A stretch of DNA of 64,000 nucleotides from Pempheris klunzingeri (taxonomy: Eukaryota > Chordata > Actinopteri > Acropomatiformes > Pempheridae), in the NCBI RefSeq assembly GCF_042242105.1, contig NC_092013.1, forward strand, positions 10,599,618 to 10,663,617, in the 5' to 3' direction. Both the position numbers and the translations under genes were made by a program. The notes beneath the pieces were generated by a model. It was not told where the DNA came from, did no database searches, and saw only the letters and a program-made list of their open reading frames with translations. Position 1 is the stretch's first letter. Each line of letters starts with the position of its first letter. This document shows positions 42,463 to 54,884 of this stretch, one piece after another.

Positions 42463-44274
42463 ATGGCCCCTTTAATGTGCAGAGAACAGTTTTAAATGTT
42501 GAAGAAAATCTGTAACAGCTTACTTTTACTGATCGTTGACGGCATTTTAAAGCAGCAGATGTTGTCCTCATACTGCAGAGTTTTCTTTTCAATAGGGGTG
42601 ACTCTCTGTGCAGGACATGCCTGCATGGGAAACCTCTGCCAAAAAGTCCCAGCCACAAAAAACACGAAAAAATCAACTAAAATGGAAAGGACAAAAAGTG
42701 CACACAAAAAAACCCCCCGAACGGGCTCACCATTAGATGAGAAGTTCTGATTGCATGGTGCACTTCCCAGCTCCTTCCTGTACGCGACCTTCGCCTGACC
42801 TCTGGGAGACCCCTTTGAAACAAGTCAAGGACTTCTGCCTGACTGCTCTGGGCTCGAGGTGGTGGAAGACGGGGTGAGCTGAGGTTCAGAGGGCCAGCTT
42901 TCTCTTCGCCCCAGAGTGCGTGTTATCACCTCCATCACTGCCGCACGCTGTAGTAATTGCAGTCTGTGATCTCTTTCTAGCCAAGTTTTCATTTTTTTGA
43001 AGGTCTTTCAAATGGTCTCCTCCACCCTGTTGTCGCCCTTCAACCCTCTCGTCTTCAGATACTTTAAAAGAAAATCAAATTCTCTGTCAGAACAACACCA
43101 ACTGAACGTTTCAGCTGTAAATGTCAATCAGGCTCGATAATGTTTGATATCTTCTGTATTCTGCTAGACTTTTCAGTACTTTGTCGGCTGCTGCTCCATC
43201 TCTCTCTGAGTTCTGAATGAAGTGGATACATTATCGTCTTACAGCTTCCCAAAGAAAACATGCTTTTCACTGATGTGAGGCATTGCAAAATATAGTGAAC
43301 AATGTTCACAAATGATTGGATGACAGAAAATCAGTGTGTTAATTTATAATAAAAATATATATTCAGCTTTCTCCCCCACCCATCACACGTCTGTTTAAGG
43401 CTAAGGCCTTCAAATCTTTGCATTAAGTGTCCTTCAATCAGACTTAAATATTAAAATACAATTGTTTGATCTGTTTGGGGTGACAGAGGAGTTTTTGTGT
43501 GGTGAGAGATTTGTTCATAATTGATGTTTTAAATTTAAATTGTAGATATTAAACTAATTTTTGAATAAAATATCACATTTTAAATCAGTTAATCAGTTGA
43601 TATTTCTGACTAAAATTAAAACTTACACTAAAACTTCAGTTCAATGTTGTTGCATGTATGGTATTAACTATTCTGTTATATATTTTTCTATAATAAAACC
43701 AGTTTTCATTCAGCCAACTTTTATATTTTGACCAAAACAGCTTTGATTGAAAAAAAAAAAAAAAGATAGAAACAGCCAGTGCCCCGGAGAGATTGTTAAG
43801 ATATGAAATACAAACTTCAGCTATGGTTTTATGCACAGTAGAAAAATTGTGTGTGTGCGTGCGTGCGTGTATTTGCATGTGGTTTGCGTGGCTCTGAAGC
43901 TGGAGCTCATCACCTGCAGGGCCAGGTCTGCTTTCTTATCACTTTGTACCTCTCTGATTGGCTTTTATCAGCCCTCTGAGCTCTGATTGGCCTTTATCTC
44001 CGAGCGTAGCTCTGATTGGGAGGTCATAACGCCTTACTGCAATGGAGCATAAATAACCTGATAACACACTGATACCAGAGTTCAGCCCCAACACACTGAT
44101 AATACTCAACATTATATCCTGACCCTCATCCTGTTTCCTCCACATCCTCGCCCCCTCCATCTGTACGCAGTCCCACCTCATTCGCCCTAATGCCACGTTA
44201 TGTAACGTGTAATTTAACGAAAAGTGTATAAACTGAACCGTTAAATGTGAGTCTTTACATAGAGACTGATGTGG
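40291..44274. other. Gene desert segment
   Basis: No gene is seen. A CA array lies at 42427-42460. Unique blocks with homeodomain-type ATTA words at about 40980-41060 and 41390-41460 look like possible non-coding regulatory DNA. The 144-codon minus-strand frame at 40581-41015 and the 124-codon frame at 43939-44313 have no recognisable features. Confidence 0.45.
42427..42460. repeat. (CA)n microsatellite
   Basis: A pure CA array of about 17 units. Confidence 0.9.
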
Positions 44275-44690
44275 TTTTGTTTTGTAGTAGACGTGATTCA
44301 AATTGAAGTACATGTATTCAAGTTCTGGACTTTAGTGCAAATTTTAGGGTATTTGTACTAAAGCCTACTTGTGTATTTCCATTTTTTCTTTGTACTTCTA
44401 CTCCATTGTATTACAGATTACAGATACAGATTATTATTACATTTATTGGACAGCTTTAGTTACTATGGTAGTGAATTTATAGATTACAATTTTATATATA
44501 TATAATATTATACAAAATGATGGAGGTTTATGGATGAAATGATTCAACCGTATATAAAATAATGCTCTACCTGGACCAGCTACAACAGGTCAAATGCTAC
44601 TTTACAATAATAATAATAATAATGATACTACTACTACTACTACTCCTACTAATAATAATAGTAGTATAACAAATCCAGGGGCCATCCATT
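44275..44690 (+). repeat. Copy 2 of the 'tactttactc' teleost repeat family, with triplet run
   Basis: Contains 'tttagtgcaaattttagg', 'tacttctactccattgta', 'acagctttagttacta' and 'ctggaccagctacaac', in the order I associate with this family, ending in AAT/ACT/CCT triplet repeats at 44607-44665. Same family as 45515-46042 and, inverted, 29555-29820. Confidence 0.65.
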
Positions 44691-45514
44691 TCCAGCTGTA
44701 TGAGTTTATACTTAATTCAGTCATTTCTTTCAGTATAACAGCTTACATTTCCAGTTCCCGTCTTGTCAGAGTTGCTATGATTTATGTGTCAGCCTTTTTG
44801 TATTTTAGCCAAACTGAACACAGATTTAGGACTGTAAATCCCCTTACAGATTTACAGAACCCACCAAATTTAAAATTTTCTGTTCTGAAACCATTTTTGT
44901 GTCGTATGTTTTTTAGAATCCAAACGCTGTTTAGTTCCTCTTCTCAGTGAAATATTGTTCTTTGTCACCACTGACAGTTAACTTCAGCAGTTCCTCCTTT
45001 TGGTCTTCAAGATATTCCTGTGCTGAAATATGTACCTCCAGGGGGTAGCAGTAATCAAGAACGGTTGGCCCAGTGACTGATTAGCGTGTGTGTGTGTGTG
45101 CTTTTCTGAAAAGAGAGAAAATGGAAATGAGGAAAAGAAAGGCATGTTTAATTTTTTCATATAAAACAGTGACATTCTTTTTCTTCACATGCCTCTCCCT
45201 AAAATTCTTGACTTCACAATCAGAGCACTCAGACAGATTCAATATCAGTGATTCTCTTTACTGTAATTTAACGTTTTCCCAAGATTGTGATAAAAAATCT
45301 GTTGTCTGTTGCAGAGATGAACACATACAGTTACATGTTTGATGTCTTTTAATGGTATCTACAGTGAATCCCTCAAAACCTTTGAAAATCACAAACATTC
45401 AGTTGCTACAAATCCCTTAGTCTCAACATATGCTGCCTTTCATACAGAATGTAAATATTAATATCAAGGTTTACTAAATATTATTCAGCTAAAGCAAAAC
45501 AACAGAGGGAGGAA

Positions 45515-46042
45515 TGAGCTGTTCTTCAAGTACATTTACCCATGTACACACTACTTCTCTTTATCTGCACACTTTTGAGGCACTTTTTATTTAGTTTTTA
45601 TGCTTGTTTATACTTCTAGTCTACTACATTTCAGAATATCGTACCGCGCTGCACCACATTTATTCTACAGCTATCGTTAGTAACTTTTGAGACTTGATTC
45701 TACGTTAAAAATCATATCAGTTAATAAAATATGATTTTCAGTTCAAAGTACCAAAGTACATAAATTAGTTAAAGTTAGCATCACTTCTACCAGTTACATT
45801 AAAATACAGATTATATGTTAATTCATCAATAATAATGATGAATTTAATAATATTAATGTAATAATATATCACAGACATGAGCCATTCTGCATAATGAATA
45901 ATTTTTATACTGCAAGTACATGTTGTTCTACTTATGTACTTTTACTCAGGTAACATCAGGAATGCAGGCTTTTTACTCACAATGGAGATTTTATAGTGTT
46001 GTATTCCTACTTTTACTCAGATAAACACTCTTCCTCCACCAT
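45515..46042 (+). repeat. Copy 3 of the 'tactttactc' teleost repeat family
   Basis: The most complete copy: 'tactactacatttcagaat'-like start, 'tagtaacttttgagact', an AAT-rich middle, 'tgagccattctgcataatga', 'tacttatgtacttttactca' and the ending 'actcttcctccacc'. It shows no coding potential. Confidence 0.65.
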
Positions 46043-48068
46043 GGCAGCAGAAGCAGAGGTCCACTGACTTCACTTCACATATAATTAATTCTCATAAAGG
46101 GTGAGCACTCACAAAACTGTCTCCTTTGAAGCGAGCGCAGTGACCGAAATGCTCTTGTGTTTAGTGGACTGTTGCTAAGGATTTACAGATGAGAATATGA
46201 ATTTAATAAAGCCATAAACTTTACTCAGCTGTACATTATAATCAGTTCAGTACTGGACACCAGATCACTCACTTCCGTTTTGTTATTTGTATTTAATCAT
46301 CTTTTTTAGAGACCCTCTCACTAACAGCAAACCTGTATTGTCCAATATAGTAGTAAATGTTAAACACAGCTGAACTGAACTGTATGACAAATCATTTAAA
46401 ATGCACATGAGGTTTTCCCTTTGCCCTGGACTTGACTATTCTCCCCCTCAGTAACCAGCTCAGACCTTTAGTTTAATGGTGTATATCAAACACATCCAGA
46501 TCTCAATTATCATTCTTAATGAGGGAACGACTCTGGAGGAATCCCTTTTCCATCTGCAACCTTCAAAGGTCCTTAAAAGAACATCTGAGGGTCTTTATCG
46601 GACAAAGTTTCTCCTTCATTTGAATAATTCTCCTAAATCGGCCAGGGGGGAGATATGAGAGTGAAGAGCGAGGTCCTGACGTCCTGGAAGTGAAATGAGA
46701 TCTGGGTGTCGCAGGGAGGGAGACGTAGTAGTCTATGATATGGATTAGAGTTTAGGGATCTGTATCATTCTCTTTTTCACTCCTTTTTTCCCCTCTCCTT
46801 CTACTTACTGTATGTGTCTCTGGTGTTTGCACTACAGCCTTCACAAGTGTACCGTATATTCAGGCGCATTAACATACACACTTGCTCAGAGGTAAAAAGA
46901 GGGTCAGGAGGTGTTGGAGGGGAAGAGAAAACGTCTAAGACGTGTGTGTTCAGAGGGCCTGTATCTCATTACATAGGAGTGTGATAGCCATCAGAGTCAG
47001 AATAATATTTAGCACATGCTGCCTGCTAATGAAGCGGTAATGTCCACAGACTGGAAATGAGAACCAGAGTGGCCTCTCTCTTTTTCTTTCTTTCTTTCTT
47101 TATCTGTTCGTCTTTATGACTCTCTCCCTCCATGTTGAATATTCATAATCATATAACTGAATGCTACCCATAATTTATTATGTTCATGACAACTTTGTTT
47201 CAAAAAGCCTTTCTTTCTTTCTTTCTCAAGTCTCAAAAAGGCAAAAATATGACAAAAACAATGCCAAGATTTGTTGAGCTGAATCACTCAATCTTCACAT
47301 TCACTGCATGGACGACGGCTGTTTGTTTGACTAAAAGGCTGCTGATTGAGCTTTTTGGCTCAGATCACTTTTTGTGTCTGAGCTTGCTGTTACTGCTATA
47401 TCAGGAGAAATAATATCATCGGTGAAAGATGATTTAAATCCTGATGGTGGAATAGTTTTATAGTATAAACATAAATTAGGTTTTATGACTCCACAATAAA
47501 ACACTATTCTTCACTTGAATGTACCGACGATCCTCTGCAGGTTTATTGGTCTTCATTTGGTTTGTGGTTGTACTGAAGGTAGAAGCTCAGAATCAGATTG
47601 GTGTGTATCATGATATGAAATGACATTATAAGAATTAAGACTGTTTGCAATTCTTGCACTCAAAAGATTAAACTTACACAACTTTTCTTAATGAAATTAG
47701 TCCATAAAAGATGCATCTCATCCCTCCGCACAGTCACACACATATTCAGTGTTTGCAGTCGCTAAAGGGCAAATGCAAATTACCACAAAGTTGAACCAAA
47801 GGAGAAAGCAGATTTGAACTCAGCTTATTTGGTTAATGCCATTGTGTCTGTCTGTGTCATTCACCCTCCACGCAGCCTGTCTTTTCTCTCACTCTCTCTC
47901 TTTTACACTCGTGCACACACAAAAACACCTGCACAAAAGAAAAAGTGATTGTTTCAACTTTCCCCCGTGCCCCCTCTTTTCTCTCTCTCCGGCCCTCTTC
48001 CCTGTCGAGAAGATTTACATGCTCCTTTTTTCTGGCTCTTTTATGCAGAGACTGTCCTCCTCTGTAGA
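46043..48068. other. Gene desert segment
   Basis: No gene. TTTC-rich simple sequence occurs at about 47080-47105 and 47210-47225. The block at about 46970-47070 is unique and might be regulatory, but nothing specific supports it. Confidence 0.5.
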
Positions 48069-48091
48069 CCCCCCCCCCCCCCCCCCCCCCC
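48069..48091. repeat. Poly-C tract (23 C)
   Basis: An uninterrupted run of 23 C, giving a G run on the minus strand with strong G-quadruplex potential. The length as assembled may be imprecise. Confidence 0.9.
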
Positions 48092-48684
48092 AGTCACTGC
48101 ACAAACACAGCTGACAGGAGGTGGAGGCGCTGCCATGACATAGTCGCGTGCCGTCCAACAAATCCCTCTCAATCCGCCAGCCAGCAGGCCCCGAGTGGGC
48201 TTGTGTGTCTTTGAAACTGTCCTCGGTTTTGGAGTGTGTGTGTTCATGTGTGTGTGCAGTATATTTTAAAGCTTTGCTTTTGTGTGTATGTGGGTTTATC
48301 ACGCTCCCTGAATGTTGTGTCTATTCCAGTTTTTCCTCATAGCTTCTCCAATAATTATTTATGCTCATTTTAATGCTGTTTGTGCTCTGGATCGAGAGGA
48401 GAATTAATTGATTTCTGCTTTTAAAAAGATAAACAGAGTCACTCAATTGATTGACTTAGAGAGCTAGTCAGTGTATCGAACATCAGATAGGCTACAAGTT
48501 TGTTTTGAGCCAGCTTGTTGCATTCATCAATCCTCTGTCTGATCAGTTTGTCAATCTTCATTAATCAATATGTCTATCTGGTGCACCAGTCTTCCAATAA
48601 ATCTATCTTATCTCATTTTTAGGTAAAAAAGTTAAACCAAATACTAGTAACTGCTTAGTAAATAAGGTTAAATCCCCTCTTTGT

Positions 48685-49125
48685 AAAATTCAGCATGCTG
48701 TAGCATTTGTTGCTAATCTAAGCAGAAAACAGGTCTAAAGTCTAGAGCCACGTTAGCGGCTTTAGCACAGCAGTGCTGTGAGCTAACTGCTAATATCAGT
48801 GTGCTAACATACAACAATTAAATGTTATATTGCAGTAAACATAATGTACAGCCGAGGCTGAACAAACTGTTTGTGTTGGACAAACTGAAATTTAGACCTG
48901 ATGATGGCGGTACAGGTACAGTCACCAGAGTCATTATAGTCCATCCTGAGGGGTGCAAGAATTCAAGAATATTTCAAAACCCACGAATGTGAACATCATT
49001 CACATGGTGGCGCTGAGGAAAAAGTCAGAGGATCAACAAAGTCAGAGGGACTCATCCTCAGAGGACCATGAATGTCTGTATAAAATTTAATGGAAATCTT
49101 ACATAGTTGTGGGGAAATTTTAGGT
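48685..49125 (+). repeat. Copy A of a 'gtgctaac... atggtggcgct' teleost repeat
   Basis: Contains 'agccacgttagcggcttt', 'cagtgtgctaacat', 'gatgatggcggtac', 'catggtggcgctgagg', 'cagaggatcaacaaagtca' and 'ggaccatgaatgtctgta'. The same word order is found at 63215-63680. I recognise it as an abundant fish repeat of unknown name. Confidence 0.65.
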
Positions 49126-50974
49126 CTCTTGTCTAAAAACAAGACATCTATTTCCTGGATAATTCTTTTCATCAATAACAAAGCTGCAGGAGCTTGTCTC
49201 TATTCCAAAACTTGTTTATTGCAACAGATTTCGACAGGGTTTTCATGCATGACCTTTGACCTTTCACACTACGTAAAGAGTGTCCTTGCTGTTGTTATTA
49301 CGTCATAAAACCGTGCTGTTAGACTATTGTCATGTAAATAGAGGCTGCTGGTGGTCTTTTGTCTGTGGTGAAACTCAAATTCTAGACAGAGGTATTCGTG
49401 TATTCGTTTTAGTTCATGTTCTTTTGTTTAAATTATGCATGTGAAGTATGAGGAAAACACACTCTGACTCTCTCTAACTCTAACACTGGTTGTACAATAG
49501 ATATTTCTATATGTTTATATTGTGAGTGTGTGTACATTACGTCTCAGACATTGAAGTGATACGGTGATGGATGGATGTGCTTTGCTGTGTGGCATTTTAA
49601 CCAGGTCTTTAGAAACAACTCTGCAGCTGCCTGCTACATGGCACTGTGGGTTAAGCACACACAGACACACACACACACGCTGCAGCCCTCCAGCTCTGCT
49701 CAGTCCAGGGGGCAGTAAAGTGGTTATCTCTCTCTTTCAGATCCTAATCTGACAGCAGCTCCTGCCTGTTGCCAGGTTACCCCTGGGGCGTCAATCTCCA
49801 TTTAAATCCTCGCTGCCTCCCCGCCCACCCATCAACACCAGCCCTGTACACCCACCACCACCCTCCGCTGCCGTCCTCCACTCCCCCCATCTCACCCCCC
49901 CAGCCCTGAGGGTCCACTCTCTCCTCCCTCACCCCCTCCACCAACCCCCTCCCCCAGTCTGACTGTGACGGTGGCACCGGGCTGAATTCACACAGGGCAG
50001 CAGGTGACACATGGATGCTTTGGAATCAGCTGCTGCTGTTCAGGAAAAGGATGGATTGTGTGTTCTTACAACACAAGCATGCATGGTGGAGTTTGTTCAA
50101 CATGCTCTGTGCTGCAGGCCGCTCCCAGTGTGCCTTGGCACTGCTTCACACACAGCCTGGCCTTGTGGAGCAGGGGGATACGGGCTGAGTAGGTTTGTTT
50201 GAGAGAAGGGCGGCAGACAGGGGGTCTCGTAGCTCTAGGAGGATGTGGGCAGAGTCTGTGCTGCCTGCTCTGTTCAGACAGATGAGGGGAAATGATGGAG
50301 AGATGGAGCGATAAGGAGCCTGATGTCTGAGAGAACGTTCTTCTCCTCCTTCTCTCTGTCCTGCCCTGGCTCATGAATGCAGGTCCATTGTGTATGTTGG
50401 AAAGGACGTCTTGGATGTTGACCCTCACCCAGAGGTCACAAGGGGAGAAGCGTGGATGAGAGAGCGCGCATAATTGCAGCACAAACACAAAAACGAGCCC
50501 ACTGAGAGGCCCGGCCGTTGTGCCAGTTTGACTTTCGAGAAGCTGTACAGAAGTGTGTCTGTCCACTTGTTTGATCTATTATCTATTGTTGACTGGTTAA
50601 AGCCTGGAGGCAAAGGAAGCTTTAGCATCGTTTTCCATAGAAGGAAGAAGGAAGCACAGATACCTGTTGGGAGTTATAAAAAAAAATGGATGGATGGATA
50701 GATAGATAGATGTATCTAACTATAGATAGTCAAGCTCTGAGATGTGTTGACTGAGTTTTTTTTTTTAGCATAATTTGTCACTCTGTCGCTTAGCAGTAAG
50801 AAAAATGTAAGATGTAGTAAAGATGTAAGTCCTTTTCCTTGTTTATTTATGGCTGAATAAAGATTCCTGCTTGTTAAAACACAGATAACAGACAAGGAGA
50901 TAAAGGATCATCATGGTTAATGCAGGCGCCTCTGAAGGGAGTGGAAATAAGGGAGGATATGGTGCGTACCATTA
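49126..50974. other. Gene desert segment with C-rich patch
   Basis: No gene. A strongly pyrimidine/C-rich stretch at about 49820-49960 and a weaker CTCF-like CCAGGGGGCAG at about 49706-49716 are the only notable items. GGAT/GATA tetranucleotide repeats occur at about 50687-50712. The 166-codon minus-strand frame at 50066-50566 has no recognisable domain. Confidence 0.5.
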
Positions 50975-51240
50975 AAGGATAGGTTTGCTTTTTTTAAGTC
51001 TTAAAACAGTACTGACATGCCTATATGTACAGTACACTGAGACAGTTATTGGCTCCTGTGACGGTTCCTGCAAAGAGATCCCAATGTAAGTGATGGAGTT
51101 GTGTGCAATAATTACTTTTAAAGTTTCTGTTATTTCCAAAAGTAAAATATTTTCAATACAAAATTTCAGATTTCTTTTACAGTCTTTCCTGCACACTTGT
51201 GCAGCATGAAAACATTGGCTATGAGAGCACGAAGAGGAAA
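50975..51240. repeat. Degenerate teleost repeat ('taaaggatagg' family)
   Basis: The phrases 'ttaaaggataggtttg', 'agtcttaaaacagtact' and 'ccaatgtaagtgatgg' match the start of a common fish repeat that I recognise but cannot name. Pieces that read like other parts of similar elements occur at 52785-52910 and 60555-60780. Confidence 0.5.
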
Positions 51241-51544
51241 TGTTCAATCTTCAAAAGCTTTGTGTGTGTGTGTGTGTTTAACTTTATTATATTTCACCTT
51301 ATAAAAACAGTGCAATGTCCTGAACATACATTTAATGCCATGTGCTGGCAATTCGGATAAAAAAATCTAGATTGATAAAAAAACAGCCCAGTATCCCAAG
51401 TAACAATGTCCATATTGGATTCTGCACCTCATGATCTATATTTGGTGCCAAAGAGGCGTGTAGTGTGCGCTTTATATAGTGAGGTGGAGAGTAAGAGTGC
51501 GGCGGTGGGTGTTTGGTGTGCCTGGCATTCATGCAGGAGACTGA

Positions 51545-51720
51545 AGTTCACCTCCTGTCACAGACCGGTTCACGTTTTTATTAACTGTAATCACAATCTT
51601 TACCTAATCTTAACCAAGTGTTTTGGTTGCAAAACCCAAACCACACCTCAACCATATTTTATTTGCCATAACCATGACCTTTCCCTAACATTAACCATGC
51701 TGCTGCTGCCATGTGCGGAC
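51545..51720. repeat. Degenerate CCTAACC-type repeat fragment
   Basis: 'ttttggttgcaaaaccc', 'accacacctcaacc' and 'ccctaacattaaccatg' resemble the degenerate CCTAACC-rich element of fish genomes. The open frame at 51406-51849 runs through it and is not a gene. Confidence 0.4.
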
Positions 51721-51946
51721 ATTGTAGAAAGCAAGTATTTGAAAAACATACTCGTTTGTCAGATTGTCCAATATCAGTGTAATTGTCTAGCAGCAGGTTT
51801 GGGAAAACATACACGAGGAGACAAAATTGAAAATAAGAGATGGGGGTGAGATTTGTGTTTGTGCCTTGCAGTGGAGTTGACACTGAGCCATCCTTGGCTG
51901 TACCAAACTGGTGCTTGGTGCCAGGGTCCCAGAGGACCTGAGGTTT

Positions 51947-51947
51947 C

Positions 51948-51978
<31 letters not shown>

Positions 51979-51985
51979 TGTGTGT
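51947..51985. repeat. (TG)n microsatellite
   Basis: A TG array with one GGG interruption. Confidence 0.9.
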
Positions 51986-54177
51986 ATCTGCAGTCCAGTT
52001 GGCTCACTTCTGGTCAGTGTGTCCATCAGTCTGTCGTGTGAGAGGGCATGCTCGGTGCATCTGAAACCTCTGGGCTGACGGCCGGCGGGCACGGCTCAGC
52101 CACCGGTGCTCCACCTGGCTGATTGATGCGGGCCTGTTTGAAGTCCTCTCAGGGAGAATGAACTCCATTCATAAGCTGCTGCACCCTCCACACTCCTGGC
52201 CCCACCTCTCACTGCTGTCCCTCCACTCTGTTAACAGCTGAAATGCTACACTGCTCAAAGCTCATAGTGGTATGAAACTGAGGTGGACAGACAGCAATAT
52301 GATAGACAGCCTCAGGATATTCTCCATCTGTGTGGAGCTGCAGCCTGTTGTGGCTCTGCTGATTTGAATAGACTGTACTCTGTTATGTTATCACCACCTT
52401 CTGTTGACTTTCACTAGTGGATTTACCCGTTGATTACACCTTAATACTGTAAATGGATTAGAGCTGCAAATTTCTTCTTTTAAACTGCTGATTATTTTTC
52501 CAATTAATTTACTATTAAACTATGAATTATTTGGTTTATAAAACACAAAACAAACAACATAAAACATGCTTTTTTTCTTCTGTCCAAATTTCAAGTATAT
52601 CAATTTTTAATGTAAAACAACAGGAACAGGAAATTAACAAATCTCACATTTAAGAAGGTGAATCTTTGCTTGACAAATGATTATTTGATCATCAAAATAA
52701 TAGTCAAAATCATCAAAACTGTCTCCGCTCTAAAGAAATACTGTCAAGTTTTGCTCATATTGACTTACATCCAGACAAGCTGTGCATGTAAGCTAAGCTA
52801 AGCTAAGCTAACAAGCTGCAGGCAGTAGCTTCATATTCTATGTACAGACATAAGAGTGATATCGATCTTTTCATCTTGCACTGCAAAAAAAAAAAAGGAT
52901 TGTCCAAAATATCAAGAACCATAATTTGTATTTTTTTGTGAATATCTGGGTGTTTGTGTGTGTGTGTGTGTGTGTATTTGCGCGCGCCTCTTCAACCGTG
53001 TGTTTCTCTTATGTCTTCTTGTATTGTGCACATGTGAATATGGGTGCCTTGCAGTTTCTATCAGAAAGATCTGCTGTTGACAGGCAGAGCCAAGGTCAGT
53101 TCCTGGCCCTCTCACCACGCTTTGTCTGTGGGATCCCTGGAATGTGCAGGAATGTGGGCTCCGACAGGTGGAGAGGTGCTCCTCAGAGACAGACACCCAG
53201 ACACAACCCCCAAACCCTCCTCCACCTCTTTCTCTCCATCGACCAGTCTTTCTGCTTACACGCTACACCCTGTCTGCTCCCTCTCTTTCAGGTCTCCCCT
53301 CACTCTGTGCCTGACGAATGAATGTCAGGAAACAGCTCTCCTCTTTTCTCTCTGCCCATGTTGAGCAGAAGAGAAAGGGAGGTAGACAACTGGAGAGAAA
53401 AGGTTGATTTAACATGAGAACAAGAGTCCAGGCATTTCCTTTGATTTTTTTCCTCTTGCCAATTTTCTTCCTCTGTCTGATTGATTGGGTTTGGGCACCA
53501 TTGTCGCCACATTTAGAGAGATATTCCCATTCTTCTGCAGATGGACTATCAGGTTGTTTCAGGGAAAAAAACTGGCCTCTCTGTTCCCAGCACTGGTTCA
53601 TCCAATCTACTTCAGCGAGAAGTTGGACAGGTATTTCTCCTGCTTAAACTGGAGAAATAACCTGCCTAGAGCTGGATAAAGCTGAAAAAAAAAAAAACTT
53701 CTACTGTCAGCTTCCCTCATCTCCCATCCACCCACCCACCGCCCTCTTTCCTTCACTCAGATTGTTATCGTCAGTTAGATTATTGCTTCCTGTAGAGACC
53801 TGGAGCTGCCTCTGCTCTCAGTTTTACGTTCCTCATGTTCCTGAATGAGGCGTAAGGCCAAATTATTACAATCCACACACTGCGAACACAACAAAAGATC
53901 CAGTTTTTACATTACTCTAAACAGCCACATATGTTAAAAACAGCTAATGACTACTTCTTGAGATGTACTTACACTATATGTCAGAGTTGAAGTTAAATAT
54001 GTTGTTTCCTCATTTTCTCTCTTTCTGTTCATCATACCCCTTTCTCTCCATTATTCTGTTATCTTGCTTTATGTTGCATGTGTGGTCCTGCCTCTTAACG
54101 AAAGAGAATTGTTGCCATTTTTTACAAACAGTAAATGTACTAAATATCGATTCCAACATTAACAAATAATTTCATTA
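51986..54177. other. Gene desert segment
   Basis: Apart from the repeat at 52785-52910 and a short TG run at about 52955-52975, no element is recognised. Open frames at 52926-53321 and, on the minus strand, 53263-53601 overlap each other on opposite strands and show no domain. Confidence 0.5.
52785..52910 (+). repeat. Teleost repeat fragment with AGCTA pentamer array
   Basis: A (AAGCT)n array at about 52790-52811 is followed by 'gtagcttcatattctatg', 'acagacataagagtga' and 'atcgatcttttcatct', the order found near the end of a common fish repeat. It probably belongs with fragments such as 60555-60780. Confidence 0.6.
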
Positions 54178-54179
54178 TA

Positions 54180-54882
54180 CACTACTCACAAAATGTTAGG
54201 GATATTCGGCTTTCAGGTGAAATTTCAGGATGAACCTAAAATGCATTCTAACCTTTCCAGGTGAACTTAATGTGACCTTCTCTAAACTATTGAATGCACA
54301 TGTCCAACTGTTCAGTGTTTCAGTACTTTTTGCACAAGTTGCTGTTCTCTAACAAGAAGCTTAACAGCAAAATTCACAACAGGTTTGATCCATGAATCGA
54401 CCAATACATTTCCTGCTTTAGTTAGAATTGGTATTTAAACAGTCCTCCTCATCAAGCTGTTCACATTCTGACATCATGAGACCAAGACGACACCTAACAA
54501 TTGATCAGCAGCACCTCAACACTGGAGGCTTCAAACAGGAAGTCCTCAGACGGAGGTGTTCACTGAGATTAGAGGGTCACAGAGTGTCATCAGGAGGTTG
54601 TAACAGTGATACAGAGACTGGAAGAGTCACAGAAAGGAGAGGAGTGGACGTCCTTTGGCCACATCCCAATTTATTGAGACACTGAAAATTTTTTGTTGTG
54701 GTATACCCTCCACTGTTGTTAGATTTTCTTTCAATAAATTGTTTAAGATGAAGAAATTACCATTGCATGCTTCTACTTAAATGCCCCACTTTCATGATAT
54801 AATATCACTGTAGCATTAACTTTTTACATTTTCCATATATTTCACCTGAAAGTTGAATATCCCTAACTTTTTGTGAGTAGTG
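54180..54882 (+). mobile_element. Internally deleted Tc1-like transposon
   Basis: A 703-base element is bounded by TA target-site duplications (54178-54179 and 54883-54884). Its terminal inverted repeats of about 43 bases begin CACTACTCACAAA and are nearly identical apart from about three positions. Full Tc1-like elements are about 1.3-1.7 kb, so roughly half is missing. Inside, on the plus strand, a frame from 54476 shows a Tc1-transposase-like N-terminus (MRPRRHLTIDQQ near the start and TETGRVTERRGVD further on) that then jumps to a short C-terminal-like end. The DDE catalytic region is absent, so it cannot transpose by itself. The good inverted repeats suggest a fairly recent family. Confidence 0.85.
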
Positions 54883-54884
54883 TA

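Noticed and set aside
43939-44313. 124-codon minus-strand frame
   Set aside because: It crosses into the 'tactttactc' repeat and has no recognisable feature.
50066-50566. 166-codon minus-strand open frame
   Set aside because: Low-complexity Ser/Pro/His composition in GC-rich DNA, and overlapping frames on both strands; no family feature.
53263-53601. 112-codon minus-strand frame overlapping a 131-codon plus-strand frame
   Set aside because: Both translations lack domain features and overlap each other, as expected by chance.
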